Assembly: GCF_026420845.1 (NCBI RefSeq)
Contig: NZ_JAOWCB010000001.1
Location: forward strand, 124,001 to 188,000
Length of the DNA stretch: 64,000 bases
From: Streptomyces sp. PR69
GTDB taxonomy: Bacteria > Actinomycetota > Actinomycetes > Streptomycetales > Streptomycetaceae
Direction: 5' to 3'
Part shown: positions 41,333 through 49,872 of the stretch, piece by piece
Layout of the letters: every line of letters begins with the position of its first letter
How positions within the stretch are numbered: the first letter of the stretch is position 1
Notes under the pieces: generated by a model
What the model was told of the DNA's origin: nothing
The model's input: the letters and a program-made list of their open reading frames with translations, nothing else
The model's database searches: none
Program-made: the position numbers and the translations under genes

Positions 41333-42286
41333 ATGGACCTTGCCTACATTCCCAGCCCGTCGACCGGAGTGATCCACCTCGGACCCATTCCGCTGCGCGG
41401 CTATGCCTTCTGCATCATCATCGGTGTCTTCGTCGCCGTCTGGTACGGCAACAAGCGCTGGGTCGCTCGGGGCGGCAAAGCCGGCACCGTCGCCGACATC
41501 GCCGTCTGGGCGGTGCCCTTCGGCCTGGTCGGCGGTCGGCTCTACCACGTGATCACCGACTATCAGCTGTACTTCAGCGAGGGTGAGAACTGGGTCGACG
41601 CGTTCAAGATCTGGGAAGGCGGCCTCGGCATCTGGGGCGCGGTCGCGTTCGGCGCGGTGGGCGCGTGGATCGGCTGCCGCCGCCGTGGCATCCCGCTGCC
41701 GGCGTGGGCCGACGCCCTCGCCCCCGCCCTCGCCTTCGCGCAGGCGATCGGCCGCTGGGGCAACTGGTTCAACCAGGAGCTGTACGGCAAGCCCACCGAT
41801 CTGCCGTGGGCCCTGAGGATCACCGAGGGCGTCAACCGGGAGGCGGGCCTCTACCACCCGACCTTCCTCTACGAGTCCCTGTGGTCCATCGGCGTCGCCC
41901 TGCTGGTGATCTGGGCGGACCGCCGCTTCAGGCTGGGGCACGGCCGGGCCTTCGCCCTCTACGTCGCCGCGTACTGCGCCGGCCGCGGCTGGATCGAGTA
42001 CATGCGGATCGACGAGGCGAACCATGTGCTGGGCCTGCGCCTCAACGTCTGGACCTCGATCATCGTCTTCGTGCTCGCCGTCACCTACATCGTGCTCTCC
42101 GCACGGCTGCGCCCCGGCCGCGAGGAGATCGTGGAACCGGCGGCCGTGGACCCGGCCAAGAAGGCGGACGGCGACGACGGCAAGGAGCACGACGCCAAGG
42201 CCGACCGCGACGCCAAGGGCGACGTCAAGAGCGACGCCAAGAACGAAGTCAAGAACACGGGAACGGAGTCAGCCCAACCGAGCTGA
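41333..42286 (+). CDS. lgt: Prolipoprotein diacylglyceryl transferase
   Basis: An integral membrane enzyme that transfers diacylglyceryl from phosphatidylglycerol to the lipobox Cys of prolipoproteins. It has 317 aa with about seven helices. The Lgt signature is GRWGNWFNQELYGKPTDLPW near residues 138-157; LVGGRLYHVITD and YESLWSIG are also typical. From about residue 262 the tail is an Asp/Lys-rich low-complexity stretch (KKADGDDGKEHDAKADRDAK, continuing), common in Streptomyces Lgt and probably cytosolic. Confidence 0.96.
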   Translation: MDLAYIPSPSTGVIHLGPIPLRGYAFCIIIGVFVAVWYGNKRWVARGGKAGTVADIAVWAVPFGLVGGRLYHVITDYQLYFSEGENWVDAFKIWEGGLGIWGAVAFGAVGAWIGCRRRGIPLPAWADALAPALAFAQAIGRWGNWFNQELYGKPTDLPWALRITEGVNREAGLYHPTFLYESLWSIGVALLVIWADRRFRLGHGRAFALYVAAYCAGRGWIEYMRIDEANHVLGLRLNVWTSIIVFVLAVTYIVLSARLRPGREEIVEPAAVDPAKKADGDDGKEHDAKADRDAKGDVKSDAKNEVKNTGTESAQPS

Positions 42287-42310
42287 CCCCCCTTGGCCCC
42301 CACCCGTCCC

Positions 42311-42344
42311 GAAGCCGCCGAACCCCTTGGGCCCCGGCGGCTTC
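42311..42344 (+). terminator. Terminator of lgt
   Basis: A 10-bp perfect inverted repeat (GAAGCCGCCG and its complement) with a 14-nt loop lies 25 bp after the lgt stop. Confidence 0.7.
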
Positions 42345-42533
42345 ACCGTCCGCAGCTGGCTCCACGGCACGCGAGGCGTCTCTGGGGTGTGCTGGGGCGG
42401 TGTGTGTAGCGGGCGGGTGTGTCTCTGGGGTGTGCCGCGCCGGCGTCTGCGGCCCGCGGGCGTGACCACGGAGTACGCCTCCGTTGTCCGCCGCGCGTGG
42501 CCGTGGCCTCGCAGTGCGCGGTCGCTGTCCGCG

Positions 42534-42760
42534 GCGCGAAGCTGCCGTTGGCGGGGTGCGGGGCGGCGGCCCTGCGAACCCTCCTCCCGGGAGGGGGCCG
42601 GTCCGACAGGCAGCTGTGCCCCTGCGGTGCGCCGCGTCGGCGTCTGCGGCGCGAAGCTGCCGTCGGCGGGGTGCGGGGCGGCAGCCCCGCGAACCCTCCC
42701 CCCGGAGGGGGTCTGGGGGCGAAGCCCCCAGTTTCGGGAAGGGGCGGGGCGGGGAAGCCC
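42534..42760. repeat. Two direct repeats and an inverted dispersed element in a gene-free gap
   Basis: Within 42287-42765 the block GGCGCGAAGCTGCCGT + TGCGGGGCGGC + GCGAACCCTCC occurs at about 42534 and again at about 42650, so a roughly 65-bp sequence is duplicated 116 bp apart. The gap ends with an inverted copy of the dispersed hairpin element (GGGGGCGAAGCCCCC, then GGGAAGGGGCGGGG). No gene is supported anywhere in the gap. Confidence 0.6.
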
Positions 42761-42765
42761 CCCGG

Positions 42766-43569
42766 TCACCCCAGGGGCTCCCGCCGCGCCAGCGCCAGCG
42801 TCCGCTCCGCCGCCGCGACCACCGCCGCATCCACAAAGCGCCCATCCGCCAGCGCCACCGCCCCCTCGTCCTCCGCCGCCGCCTTCACGATCTCCTCCGC
42901 CTCCTCCACCTCCCGCCGTGTCGGGAGATACGCCCGCTCGATGACCGGCAGCTGGCGCGGGTGGACGGCCGCCCGGCCGAGCATGCCCAGATCCCGGCCG
43001 TGTGCGCAGGACCCGGCGAGCCCGTCGAGATCGCGTACGTCGGGATAGACGGACTGGGCGGGAGGCGGCAGCCCGGCCGCCCGCGCGGCGAACACGGTGC
43101 GTGTGCGCGGCCAGTCGAGGGCCGCGTCGCCGCGCACCCCCAGCTCCGCCCGCAGATCGGCCTCGCCGAGCGCGATGCCGCGCACCGCGTCATGGGCCGT
43201 GGCGATGGCGTACGCACGCTCCACGGCCAGCGCCGATTCCAGCAGCGGATACAGCGGGAGGCCCGGCGCCCTCGCCGCGATGCGCCGGATGTCAGTGGCG
43301 TGTGCGACCTTGGGAACACGTACGGCGGACAGGCCCGGCAGCTCTGCCAGGGTCTCGACGGCACGGGGGGTGTCGATGCGCACATGCACGGGAAGCGGCT
43401 GCGCGGAGGAGAGCAGTTCGACGGTGGCGTCCAGGGCGTACCGCCGTCGGCCGGGGGCGACCGCGTCCTCCAGATCGACGATGACGACGTCGGCGCCGGA
43501 GGTGAGCGCCTTGTGTACGACCACGGGCCGGTCGCCGGGCGCGTACAGCCAGGTGAGGGGGAGGGTCAT
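42766..43569 (-). CDS. CitE-like CoA ester lyase (HpcH/HpaI aldolase family)
   Basis: A 267-aa (beta/alpha)8 enzyme of the citrate lyase beta/malyl-CoA lyase family. Motifs: WLYAPGDRPVVVHKAL, VIVDLEDAVAP (acidic residues), PVHVRIDTPRA in place of the usual VRVN motif, LYPLLESALAVERA (metal-ligand Glu), GEADLRAELG and GRAAVHPRQLPVI. It should make or cleave a C-C bond in a beta-hydroxyacyl-CoA such as malyl- or citramalyl-CoA; the specific substrate is unknown. Its ATG overlaps the CoA-transferase stop, and it is the last gene of a seven-gene coupled run. Confidence 0.88.
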   Translation of the reverse strand: MTLPLTWLYAPGDRPVVVHKALTSGADVVIVDLEDAVAPGRRRYALDATVELLSSAQPLPVHVRIDTPRAVETLAELPGLSAVRVPKVAHATDIRRIAARAPGLPLYPLLESALAVERAYAIATAHDAVRGIALGEADLRAELGVRGDAALDWPRTRTVFAARAAGLPPPAQSVYPDVRDLDGLAGSCAHGRDLGMLGRAAVHPRQLPVIERAYLPTRREVEEAEEIVKAAAEDEGAVALADGRFVDAAVVAAAERTLALARREPLG

Positions 43570-44783
43570 AGCGCTCCTTGGGAGCGGAGTGCGGTGATGT
43601 CGGCGGGGGAGAGGCCGAGTTCGGCGAGGACGGCGTCCGTGTCCGCGCCATGGGGCCGTCCGGTCCAGCGGATGGCGCCGGGGGTCTCGGAGAGCCGGAA
43701 GAGGACGTTCTGCATACGCAGCGCGCCGAGTTCCGGGTCGGGCACTTCGGTGACGGTGTCCAGCGCGCGGTACTGGGGATCGTCCATGACGTCGCGGATG
43801 TCATAGACCGGCGCAATCGCCGCTTCGGCCTTCTCGAACGCCGCCAGCGCTTCGGCCCGGCTGCGGCGGGCGATCCAGCCGCCGACCGCCTCGTCGAGCA
43901 GATCGGCGTGGTCGGCGCGCCCGCTGCCGGTGGCGAACCAGGGCTCGTCGATCAGATCGGGGCGGCCGACCAGCCGCATGACGCGTTGCGCGACGGACTG
44001 GGCGGAGGTGGACACGGCCACCCAGCAGCCGTCGGCGGTGCGGTAGACGTTGCGGGGCGCGTTGTTGCGGGAGCGGTTGCCGGTGCGGGGCTGGACATAG
44101 CCCAGCTGGTCGTACCAGAGGGGCTGCGGGCCGAGCACGGTGAGGATCGGCTCGATGATCGCCATATCGACGACCTGGCCCCGGCCGTTCGCAGCGCGGG
44201 CGGCAAGGGCGGTCATCACGGCATAGGCGGTGGCCAGGGCGGCGATGGAGTCGGCGAGGCCGAAAGGAGGGAGCGTGGGCGGGGCGTCGGGTTCGCCGGT
44301 GACGGCGGCGAAGCCGCTCATGGCTTCGGCGAGCGTGCCGAAGCCGGGCCGGTGGGCATAGGGGCCGAACTGGCCGAAGCCGGTGACGCGGGTGAGGACG
44401 AGCCGGGGGTTGACCGCGCTCAGCTCTTCCCAGCCCAGTCGCCACTTCTCCAGGGTGCCCGGGCGGAAGTTCTCGATGATCACATCGGTGGAGGCGGCCA
44501 GCCGCAGCAGTGTCTCGCGGCCCCCCGGAGCCGACAGATCGAGAGTGATGGTGCGCTTGTTGCGGCCGAGCAGCTTCCACCACAGCCCGATCCCGTCTTT
44601 GGCCGGGCCATGGGTGCGGGAGGGATCGGGCCTGGTGGGGTGTTCGACCTTGATGACGTCCGCGCCGAAGTCGCCCAGCAGGGTGGCGGCGAGCGGTCCC
44701 GCGAAGAGGGTGGCCAGATCGAGGACGCGCAGCCCGTGGAGCGGCGTCGGCGCCGGGGCGGCGGCCGCCGGAGCCGCCGTCAT
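43566..44783 (-). CDS. CaiB/BaiF (type III) CoA-transferase
   Basis: A 405-aa family III CoA-transferase that moves CoA between carboxylic acids. Motifs: GLRVLDLATLFAGPLAATLLGDFGADV, VEHPTRPDPSR, RNKRTITLDL, VIIENFRPGTLEKW and GRGQVVDMAIIEPIL, with the Asp expected to carry the acyl-CoA anhydride intermediate in this region. Start ATG overlaps the ribokinase stop (ATGA) and the stop overlaps the lyase start, so the CoA-transferase and lyase likely act in sequence: activate an acid, then cleave its CoA ester. Confidence 0.9.
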   Translation of the reverse strand: MTAAPAAAAPAPTPLHGLRVLDLATLFAGPLAATLLGDFGADVIKVEHPTRPDPSRTHGPAKDGIGLWWKLLGRNKRTITLDLSAPGGRETLLRLAASTDVIIENFRPGTLEKWRLGWEELSAVNPRLVLTRVTGFGQFGPYAHRPGFGTLAEAMSGFAAVTGEPDAPPTLPPFGLADSIAALATAYAVMTALAARAANGRGQVVDMAIIEPILTVLGPQPLWYDQLGYVQPRTGNRSRNNAPRNVYRTADGCWVAVSTSAQSVAQRVMRLVGRPDLIDEPWFATGSGRADHADLLDEAVGGWIARRSRAEALAAFEKAEAAIAPVYDIRDVMDDPQYRALDTVTEVPDPELGALRMQNVLFRLSETPGAIRWTGRPHGADTDAVLAELGLSPADITALRSQGAL

Positions 44784-45694
44784 GAGGGACGCCCGGCAGT
44801 GTGCGACGCGTACGCGGCGTCGATCTCCGCCCGGTACGGCATGGAGGTGGAGGCGCCCGGGCGCTGGACGCACAGGGCCGCGCCGGCCGACGCCCAGCCG
44901 AGCGCCTGCCGCATCGGCCGGCCCTCGCCCAGGGCGACGGCGAGTGCGCCGACGAAGGTGTCCCCCGCGGCGGTGGTGTCCACCGCGGTCACCCGCGGGG
45001 CGGGCACCGCGAGGGGAGGTGTGTCACGGGCGGCGTACAGGCAGCCCGCGGAGCCGAGGGTGATCAGCACCTCGGGGACCTGGCGCAGCAGCTCCTGGGC
45101 TGCCGCGGGCGGGTCGAAGACCCCGGCGAGGGCAGCGGCCTCGTGCTCATTGGGGATCAGCAGATCAACGGCGGCCAGCAGTTCAGGGGGCAGGGGCTGG
45201 GCGGGGGCGGGGGTGAGCACGGTGCGGACGCCATGGCGGCGGGCGGCCTCCGCGCCGTCGAGCACCGCGCTGAGGGGGAGTTCCAGCTGCAGCAGCAGTG
45301 TGTCCATGGAGGCGATGAGGGTTTCATCGCCCGGAGCGAGGGAGGTGACATGGCCGTTGGCGCCGGGGATCACGACGATGGAGTTGCCGCCTTCGTCGTC
45401 CACGACGATATGCGCGGTGCCGGAGGGGCCTTCCGCCGTGCGCAGCAGATCGGTGTCGACGCCGGAGGAGGCGAGGGTGCGGCGGAGCAGACCGCCGAAG
45501 TCGTCCGCTCCGACCGCGCCGATCATGGAGACGTCGCCGCCGGCGCGTGCGGCGGCGACGGCCTGGTTGGCGCCCTTGCCGCCGGGGATCGTGCGGAACT
45601 CCCGTCCGGTGACGGTTTCCCCGCGTTTCGGCGCGCGGGCGACATACGCGACGAGGTCCATATTGGTGCTGCCGAGCACCGCGATGCCGGTCAT
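44780..45694 (-). CDS. rbsK: Ribokinase (PfkB family)
   Basis: A 304-aa sugar kinase expected to phosphorylate ribose (or a related pentose) to the 5-phosphate. Motifs: GSTNMDLVAYVARAPKRGET, PGGKGANQAVAAARAGG (PfkB signature 1), LIPNEHEAAAL and DTTAAGDTFVGALAVAL (signature 2 with the catalytic Asp in AAGD). AGGAGG lies upstream of the ATG at 45694; a longer frame exists but is not needed. It is coupled to an ARH-family gene upstream and the CoA-transferase downstream. Confidence 0.92.
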   Translation of the reverse strand: MTGIAVLGSTNMDLVAYVARAPKRGETVTGREFRTIPGGKGANQAVAAARAGGDVSMIGAVGADDFGGLLRRTLASSGVDTDLLRTAEGPSGTAHIVVDDEGGNSIVVIPGANGHVTSLAPGDETLIASMDTLLLQLELPLSAVLDGAEAARRHGVRTVLTPAPAQPLPPELLAAVDLLIPNEHEAAALAGVFDPPAAAQELLRQVPEVLITLGSAGCLYAARDTPPLAVPAPRVTAVDTTAAGDTFVGALAVALGEGRPMRQALGWASAGAALCVQRPGASTSMPYRAEIDAAYASHTAGRPS

Positions 45695-47400
45695 GGGCTG
45701 AGTGCCTCCTGGTGGGTGAGCTGACATGTGAGCTGGGCGAGGGTGTCAAAGCCGACCCCGTCGAAACCGGGGACGGACGTGGCCAGACGGTTCTTGAGCG
45801 GCGCGGTCCAGCGCTCCGGGAGGGCGTCCGGGCTCCCGGCGAGCAGACCGGCGAGCGACCCGGCGGCCGCGCCGATGGAATCGGTGTCCATGCCCGCGGA
45901 GACGGCGCGGCAGATCGAGGCGCTGAAGTCGCCGTCGGCATGGGTGAGAGCGGCGGCCAGCAGGGCGGCGTTGGGGACGACATGCACCCAGTGATACGCG
46001 CCGTAGGCGGAGTGCAGCCGGTCGACGGCGGCGTCGAAGTCCCGGTGCGCGCACGCGGTTGTGACACCGGTGCGCACGGCTTCGGCCAGCCGGGACGACG
46101 GCGGCACCACCCGCAGCCCGGCAGACAGGCACTGCTGCACATCGGCCGTGCCTGTGCCCGCCTCGGCGAGGGCGGCCGCGAGGAACATCGCGCCGTACAC
46201 GCCGTTGGCGGTGTGGGTCAGGGCGGCGTCGCGGTACGCCTGTGCGGCGGCGGCCGCGGGGTCGCCGGGGTGCGTCCAGCCGTGCACATCCGCGCGGATC
46301 AGAGCCCCGATCCACTCCCGGAAGGGGTTGTGGTGCAGGGCGGTGAGCGGGGGTTCGAGTCCGGAGAGGAGGTTGCGGTAGGCGACACGCTCGGCGGTGA
46401 AGGTGCGCCCGGCGGGGAGTTGTTCCAGCCAGAGCCGGCCCACGTCGGCGGTGCGGAAGCCGCTGCCGTGGCGCTGAAGCAGCAGCAGATTGAGGAGGGG
46501 GTAGTTGAGGTCGTCGTCCTCGGGCATGCCGTCGATGTTCTCGGCGAGTGAACTGTCCGCGCTGTGCCGGTTCCACGGGTGTGCCGCGGCCAGTTCGGCC
46601 GGCACGCCCCGGTTGGTGAACCAGGTGGTCAGGGGCCAGTTGCCGGTGGCGCGGGCGAGGGCGCGGATGCCGTCGAGCGGAAGCTTCTCCACGGGTTTGC
46701 CGAGCAGACAGCCGGCCGCCCGGCCGAGCCAGGCGGCGTGCAGGGCGGCCGTGAGGCCGGCGCTGGAGCGCGCGGGGCCGGGCGTCGGCGGCTGGGGCGG
46801 TCCGCCGAGGGCGGGGCCGGGCGTGCGGTGCTCGGCGGCGCGGCGTGCGACGCCGGACAGGGAGCCGGTCGCCGCGGAGCCGTCCGTGCCGGAGCCGTCC
46901 GTACCGGGGTCGGCTGCGCCGGGCGGGCGCTCCGGGGCGTCGCCGGTACGGGCGTCCGGCCCGGCGCCCTCGCCGTCTGGGCCGGTGATGCCCCGGCCCG
47001 GACGGGCCACGGCCGGGGGCTCCGGATGGGCCGTGGAGGCGTCGCCGGGTTCCGGCACGGAAGCGCCGTACGCGCTGTCGGCCGGGCCAGGGCCCGGCGG
47101 CGGGGCGGGCCAGTCGGGGCAGGCCGCGATGATCGCGGGGAGGCCGGTCGGTTCGGCCGCGGCCAGCGGGGAGGGAAGCAGGGCGAGTTCGTCGAGCAGT
47201 TCGGCGGCGAGTGTGCGCAGCCGCGGGGGCGCGGGGTGCGGGGAGGCTCCCGCGCGCGCCGGGGCCAGGGCGCCGCCCGCGTCGAGCCAGCGGCGGCGCA
47301 CGGAGCGGGCGTCACGGCCGTCCTCCTGGGCCTGACGCAGTTCATGGCCGAGGAGGTCCTCTGGCTGCACCCAGGTCAGGCGAAGATTCACCGGTCTCAT
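45691..47400 (-). CDS. ADP-ribosylglycohydrolase (ARH) family protein, long form
   Basis: A 569-aa protein. Residues 1-210 are variable: a short DLLGHELRQAQEDG segment, then a Pro/Ala/Gly-rich linker. The ARH fold spans about 215-569: HAAWLGRAAGCLLGKPVEK, the first metal motif EDDDLNYPLL, and the second AGMDTDSIGAAAGSLAGLL, both with the Asp residues needed for the binuclear Mg2+ site. It should hydrolyse an N- or O-glycosidic bond at ribose C1, but the substrate is unknown. Start ATG shares its first base with the upstream stop (TGATG); the stop overlaps rbsK. Confidence 0.87.
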   Translation of the reverse strand: MRPVNLRLTWVQPEDLLGHELRQAQEDGRDARSVRRRWLDAGGALAPARAGASPHPAPPRLRTLAAELLDELALLPSPLAAAEPTGLPAIIAACPDWPAPPPGPGPADSAYGASVPEPGDASTAHPEPPAVARPGRGITGPDGEGAGPDARTGDAPERPPGAADPGTDGSGTDGSAATGSLSGVARRAAEHRTPGPALGGPPQPPTPGPARSSAGLTAALHAAWLGRAAGCLLGKPVEKLPLDGIRALARATGNWPLTTWFTNRGVPAELAAAHPWNRHSADSSLAENIDGMPEDDDLNYPLLNLLLLQRHGSGFRTADVGRLWLEQLPAGRTFTAERVAYRNLLSGLEPPLTALHHNPFREWIGALIRADVHGWTHPGDPAAAAAQAYRDAALTHTANGVYGAMFLAAALAEAGTGTADVQQCLSAGLRVVPPSSRLAEAVRTGVTTACAHRDFDAAVDRLHSAYGAYHWVHVVPNAALLAAALTHADGDFSASICRAVSAGMDTDSIGAAAGSLAGLLAGSPDALPERWTAPLKNRLATSVPGFDGVGFDTLAQLTCQLTHQEALSP

Positions 47401-48542
47401 CAGTCCTCCGTCAGCCGGGCGAAGGCGGCCTCATGGGCCCGGCGGCGCCCCGTATCGCGGGCGAAGATCTCACGCGCGACCGCGGTCAGCTCCCGTGCCG
47501 GGGCGTGCAGATCGAGCCGGCTGGCCTCGGCGACGGTCTTCGCCCAAGTGTCCGGGACCGCGCCCTCGCCGTGGAGCGCGCCCGCCATCGCCCCCGCCAT
47601 GGTGGCGATGGAGTCGCAGTCCCGGCCGTAGTTGACCGCGCCCAGCACCGTACGCCGGTAGTCGCCCCCGCCGACGAGCAGCATCCCCAGGGCGATGGGG
47701 AGTTCCTCCACCGCGTGCAGCCGGGAGGGGCGGCGGGCGGCCAGGGACGGGGCGCGGTAGTCAGGGCCCACGGTGTCGAAGGGCGCGACGGCCTCGCGGA
47801 GCGGGCCCAGCGCGGTCTCCATGTCGCTGTGGAGCGCGGCCGTTTCGCACACCGCCTCGATCGCGGCCCGCGTGCCGTCCTTGGCGAGCGCGAGCGCGGC
47901 GTCGACCACCGAGGCGGGGGTGGCGTCCGGGGCACAGGCGGCGGCCACGGCCGCGGCGAGGACGCCTGCCGCCTCACGGCCGTACGAGGACTGGTGCGCG
48001 CCCGCGATGTCGAGCGCCTCCGCGTACGCGGAGGCGGGGTTGGCCGCGTTGACCAAACCCACCGGGGCCATGTACATGGCCGCACCGCAGTTGACGATAT
48101 TGCCCGCGCCCGCCTCGCGGGGGTCGGCATGACCGTAGTGGAGCCGGGCGACCAGCCACTTCTCGGCGAGGAAGATGCGCTGGAGCGGAAGTGCCTCGGC
48201 TTCGAGTTCGGGAATCCAGCGGGGGTGCGACATGAGGTCGGGGACAAGATGACCGGCGACGGCGTAGGCGTCGAGGTGGTCCCGTACCGTCGTGTAGACG
48301 CGGACCAGCGCATGGGTCATCAGGGTGTCGTCGGTGACATGGCCATCGCCCTTGTGGTACGGCGCGATCGGGCGGGCGGTGCGCCAGTCGTCGCCGTGCC
48401 AGGGGCCGACGAAGCCGGTGATGCGGCCCCCGTGCCGCTGGACGATCTGCTCCGGGGCGTAGCCCTCGACCGGTCCGCCGAGGGCGTCGCCGACCGCCGC
48501 GCCGACCAGGCTGCCGGCGATCCGGTCATCGAGTGATGTCAT
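47400..48542 (-). CDS. ADP-ribosylglycohydrolase (ARH) family protein
   Basis: A 380-aa member of the ARH superfamily with an intact active site: SLVGAAVGDALGGPVEG at the N-terminus, the first metal motif GHVTDDTLMTHAL, and the second VNYGRDCDSIATMAGAMAGAL. Length is close to stand-alone ARHs (about 350 aa). ATG at 48542 is chosen (MTSLDDRIAGSL); GTG at 48557 is five codons upstream. It overlaps the preceding ARH gene's end by 17 nt. The natural substrate could be an ADP-ribosylated protein, ADP-ribose derivative or ordinary nucleoside; sequence does not decide. Confidence 0.9.
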   Translation of the reverse strand: MTSLDDRIAGSLVGAAVGDALGGPVEGYAPEQIVQRHGGRITGFVGPWHGDDWRTARPIAPYHKGDGHVTDDTLMTHALVRVYTTVRDHLDAYAVAGHLVPDLMSHPRWIPELEAEALPLQRIFLAEKWLVARLHYGHADPREAGAGNIVNCGAAMYMAPVGLVNAANPASAYAEALDIAGAHQSSYGREAAGVLAAAVAAACAPDATPASVVDAALALAKDGTRAAIEAVCETAALHSDMETALGPLREAVAPFDTVGPDYRAPSLAARRPSRLHAVEELPIALGMLLVGGGDYRRTVLGAVNYGRDCDSIATMAGAMAGALHGEGAVPDTWAKTVAEASRLDLHAPARELTAVAREIFARDTGRRRAHEAAFARLTED

Positions 48543-49872
48543 GCCGGAATTGTCCACCCGCGGCGGTCAGTTCCGTGTGTGCGAGCAGCCCGGCGAGTTC
48601 CACGAGGTCCGTGCCGGACAGCCGGGGCAGCGCACAGCCCGCGAGGGTGCGGCAGACGTCGCGCCAGCTGGCCGGGATGCCGCTCGCGCCGCCGACGACC
48701 CCGGTCAGCGCGCCCGCCAGGGCGGGTGCGGAGTCGGCGACCCGGGACAGACAGGCGGCAGCGGGGACGGCCTCGGCGACCCGGCCACGGGAGGCGGCCG
48801 TCAGGGCGAGGGCGACGGGGACGGTCTCGGCGGCCGCGATGCCATAGCTGTAGACGTGGTCGACGATCTGATGCTCAAGGAGCGGGACAAGCTCGAACGC
48901 GCCCCGGCTGTGCCGGGCGAGCTTGACGGCGTGGCGGGCGTTGCGGCCGATCTCGGTGGTGTCGGGGAGCTCGTCTAGGGCGGCGTCCACGGTGGCCGTG
49001 ACGTCCGCGCCGCCGAGCGCCGCGGCCACGGCGGCGGCCAGCGCCCGTGCGCCGTGCACCCCGTCGCCGTCCTGGGTGTAGCGGGCGTCGAACTCGGCGA
49101 GCTCGGCGGCCGCGTCGGGATCGCCGGGGTGCACCACGGCGAGGACCGCGGCGCGCACACAGGCGGCGTCGTCGAAATAGTGCGGATTATCGTGCCCGGT
49201 GGCGGGTGGGCGCAGTCCGGTGGCGAGGTTGCCGAGACCGGCGCGCACGGAGATGCGGGCGCGCAGCGGCGGCACGGCGGACTCCACCTCGGGGGCGCGG
49301 GCCGCCGCGGCGGCGATCTCGCCGGCGAGGGAGTTCCAGGCCAGGTCGACGGCGGCGCGCATGCGGAGCGCGGGGGCAAGGCCGTCGAAGCGGCCGCCGG
49401 CGGCGGAGAGCACGGTCTCGGCGGCGAAGGCGGCCCACTCGGAGTCGTCCGAAGGGCCGAGGCGGAGAGGTTCGGGGGGCTGGTTGAGGGCGAGGGGGAC
49501 GGGGAGGGTGGTGGTGGCGTTCTGCTCGGCGAAGGTGTCGAGCTCACGGGTGAGGCGGCGGGTCCACTCGGGCATGCGGGCGGCACGGTGCCTGGCCGCT
49601 GGCCAGCCGGCGGCGTCGCCTGCGGCGAGCCCGAGGAGGAGCCCCTCGATACGGCTGCCCTTGCCGCCCGGGCCGGTTGTCTCCCCTCCCCCTGCGCCCT
49701 GCGGCGCAGCGGGACCCCCGTTTCCCGCGGCCGGGGGCACGTCCCCGGCCCTCCGCTGTTTGCGGGGCTGCGCTCCGGGCTGTGGGCCGGCCGCCTCCCG
49801 CCGCTCCTCGCGCCGTCGTGCGGCCCCCTCCCCGGGCCGGCGACCGTCCTCGCCGCCGGTGGGCGGGGTCAT
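48526..49872 (-). CDS. ADP-ribosylglycohydrolase (ARH)-like protein, degenerate active site
   Basis: A 448-aa ARH-fold protein. A 95-residue Arg/Gly/Pro-rich leader precedes SRIEGLLLGLAAGDAAGWPAA, the usual first helix. The first metal motif is kept in part (PSDDSEWAAFA), but the C-terminal DxD(T/S) motif of its neighbours is replaced by SRVADSAPALAGALTG, so one metal-ligand Asp is missing. It may be inactive or use altered metal binding. ATG at 49872 overlaps the preceding stop (ATGA). It could serve as a partner subunit of a neighbouring active ARH; that is inference. Confidence 0.82.
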   Translation of the reverse strand: MTPPTGGEDGRRPGEGAARRREERREAAGPQPGAQPRKQRRAGDVPPAAGNGGPAAPQGAGGGETTGPGGKGSRIEGLLLGLAAGDAAGWPAARHRAARMPEWTRRLTRELDTFAEQNATTTLPVPLALNQPPEPLRLGPSDDSEWAAFAAETVLSAAGGRFDGLAPALRMRAAVDLAWNSLAGEIAAAAARAPEVESAVPPLRARISVRAGLGNLATGLRPPATGHDNPHYFDDAACVRAAVLAVVHPGDPDAAAELAEFDARYTQDGDGVHGARALAAAVAAALGGADVTATVDAALDELPDTTEIGRNARHAVKLARHSRGAFELVPLLEHQIVDHVYSYGIAAAETVPVALALTAASRGRVAEAVPAAACLSRVADSAPALAGALTGVVGGASGIPASWRDVCRTLAGCALPRLSGTDLVELAGLLAHTELTAAGGQFRHDITR

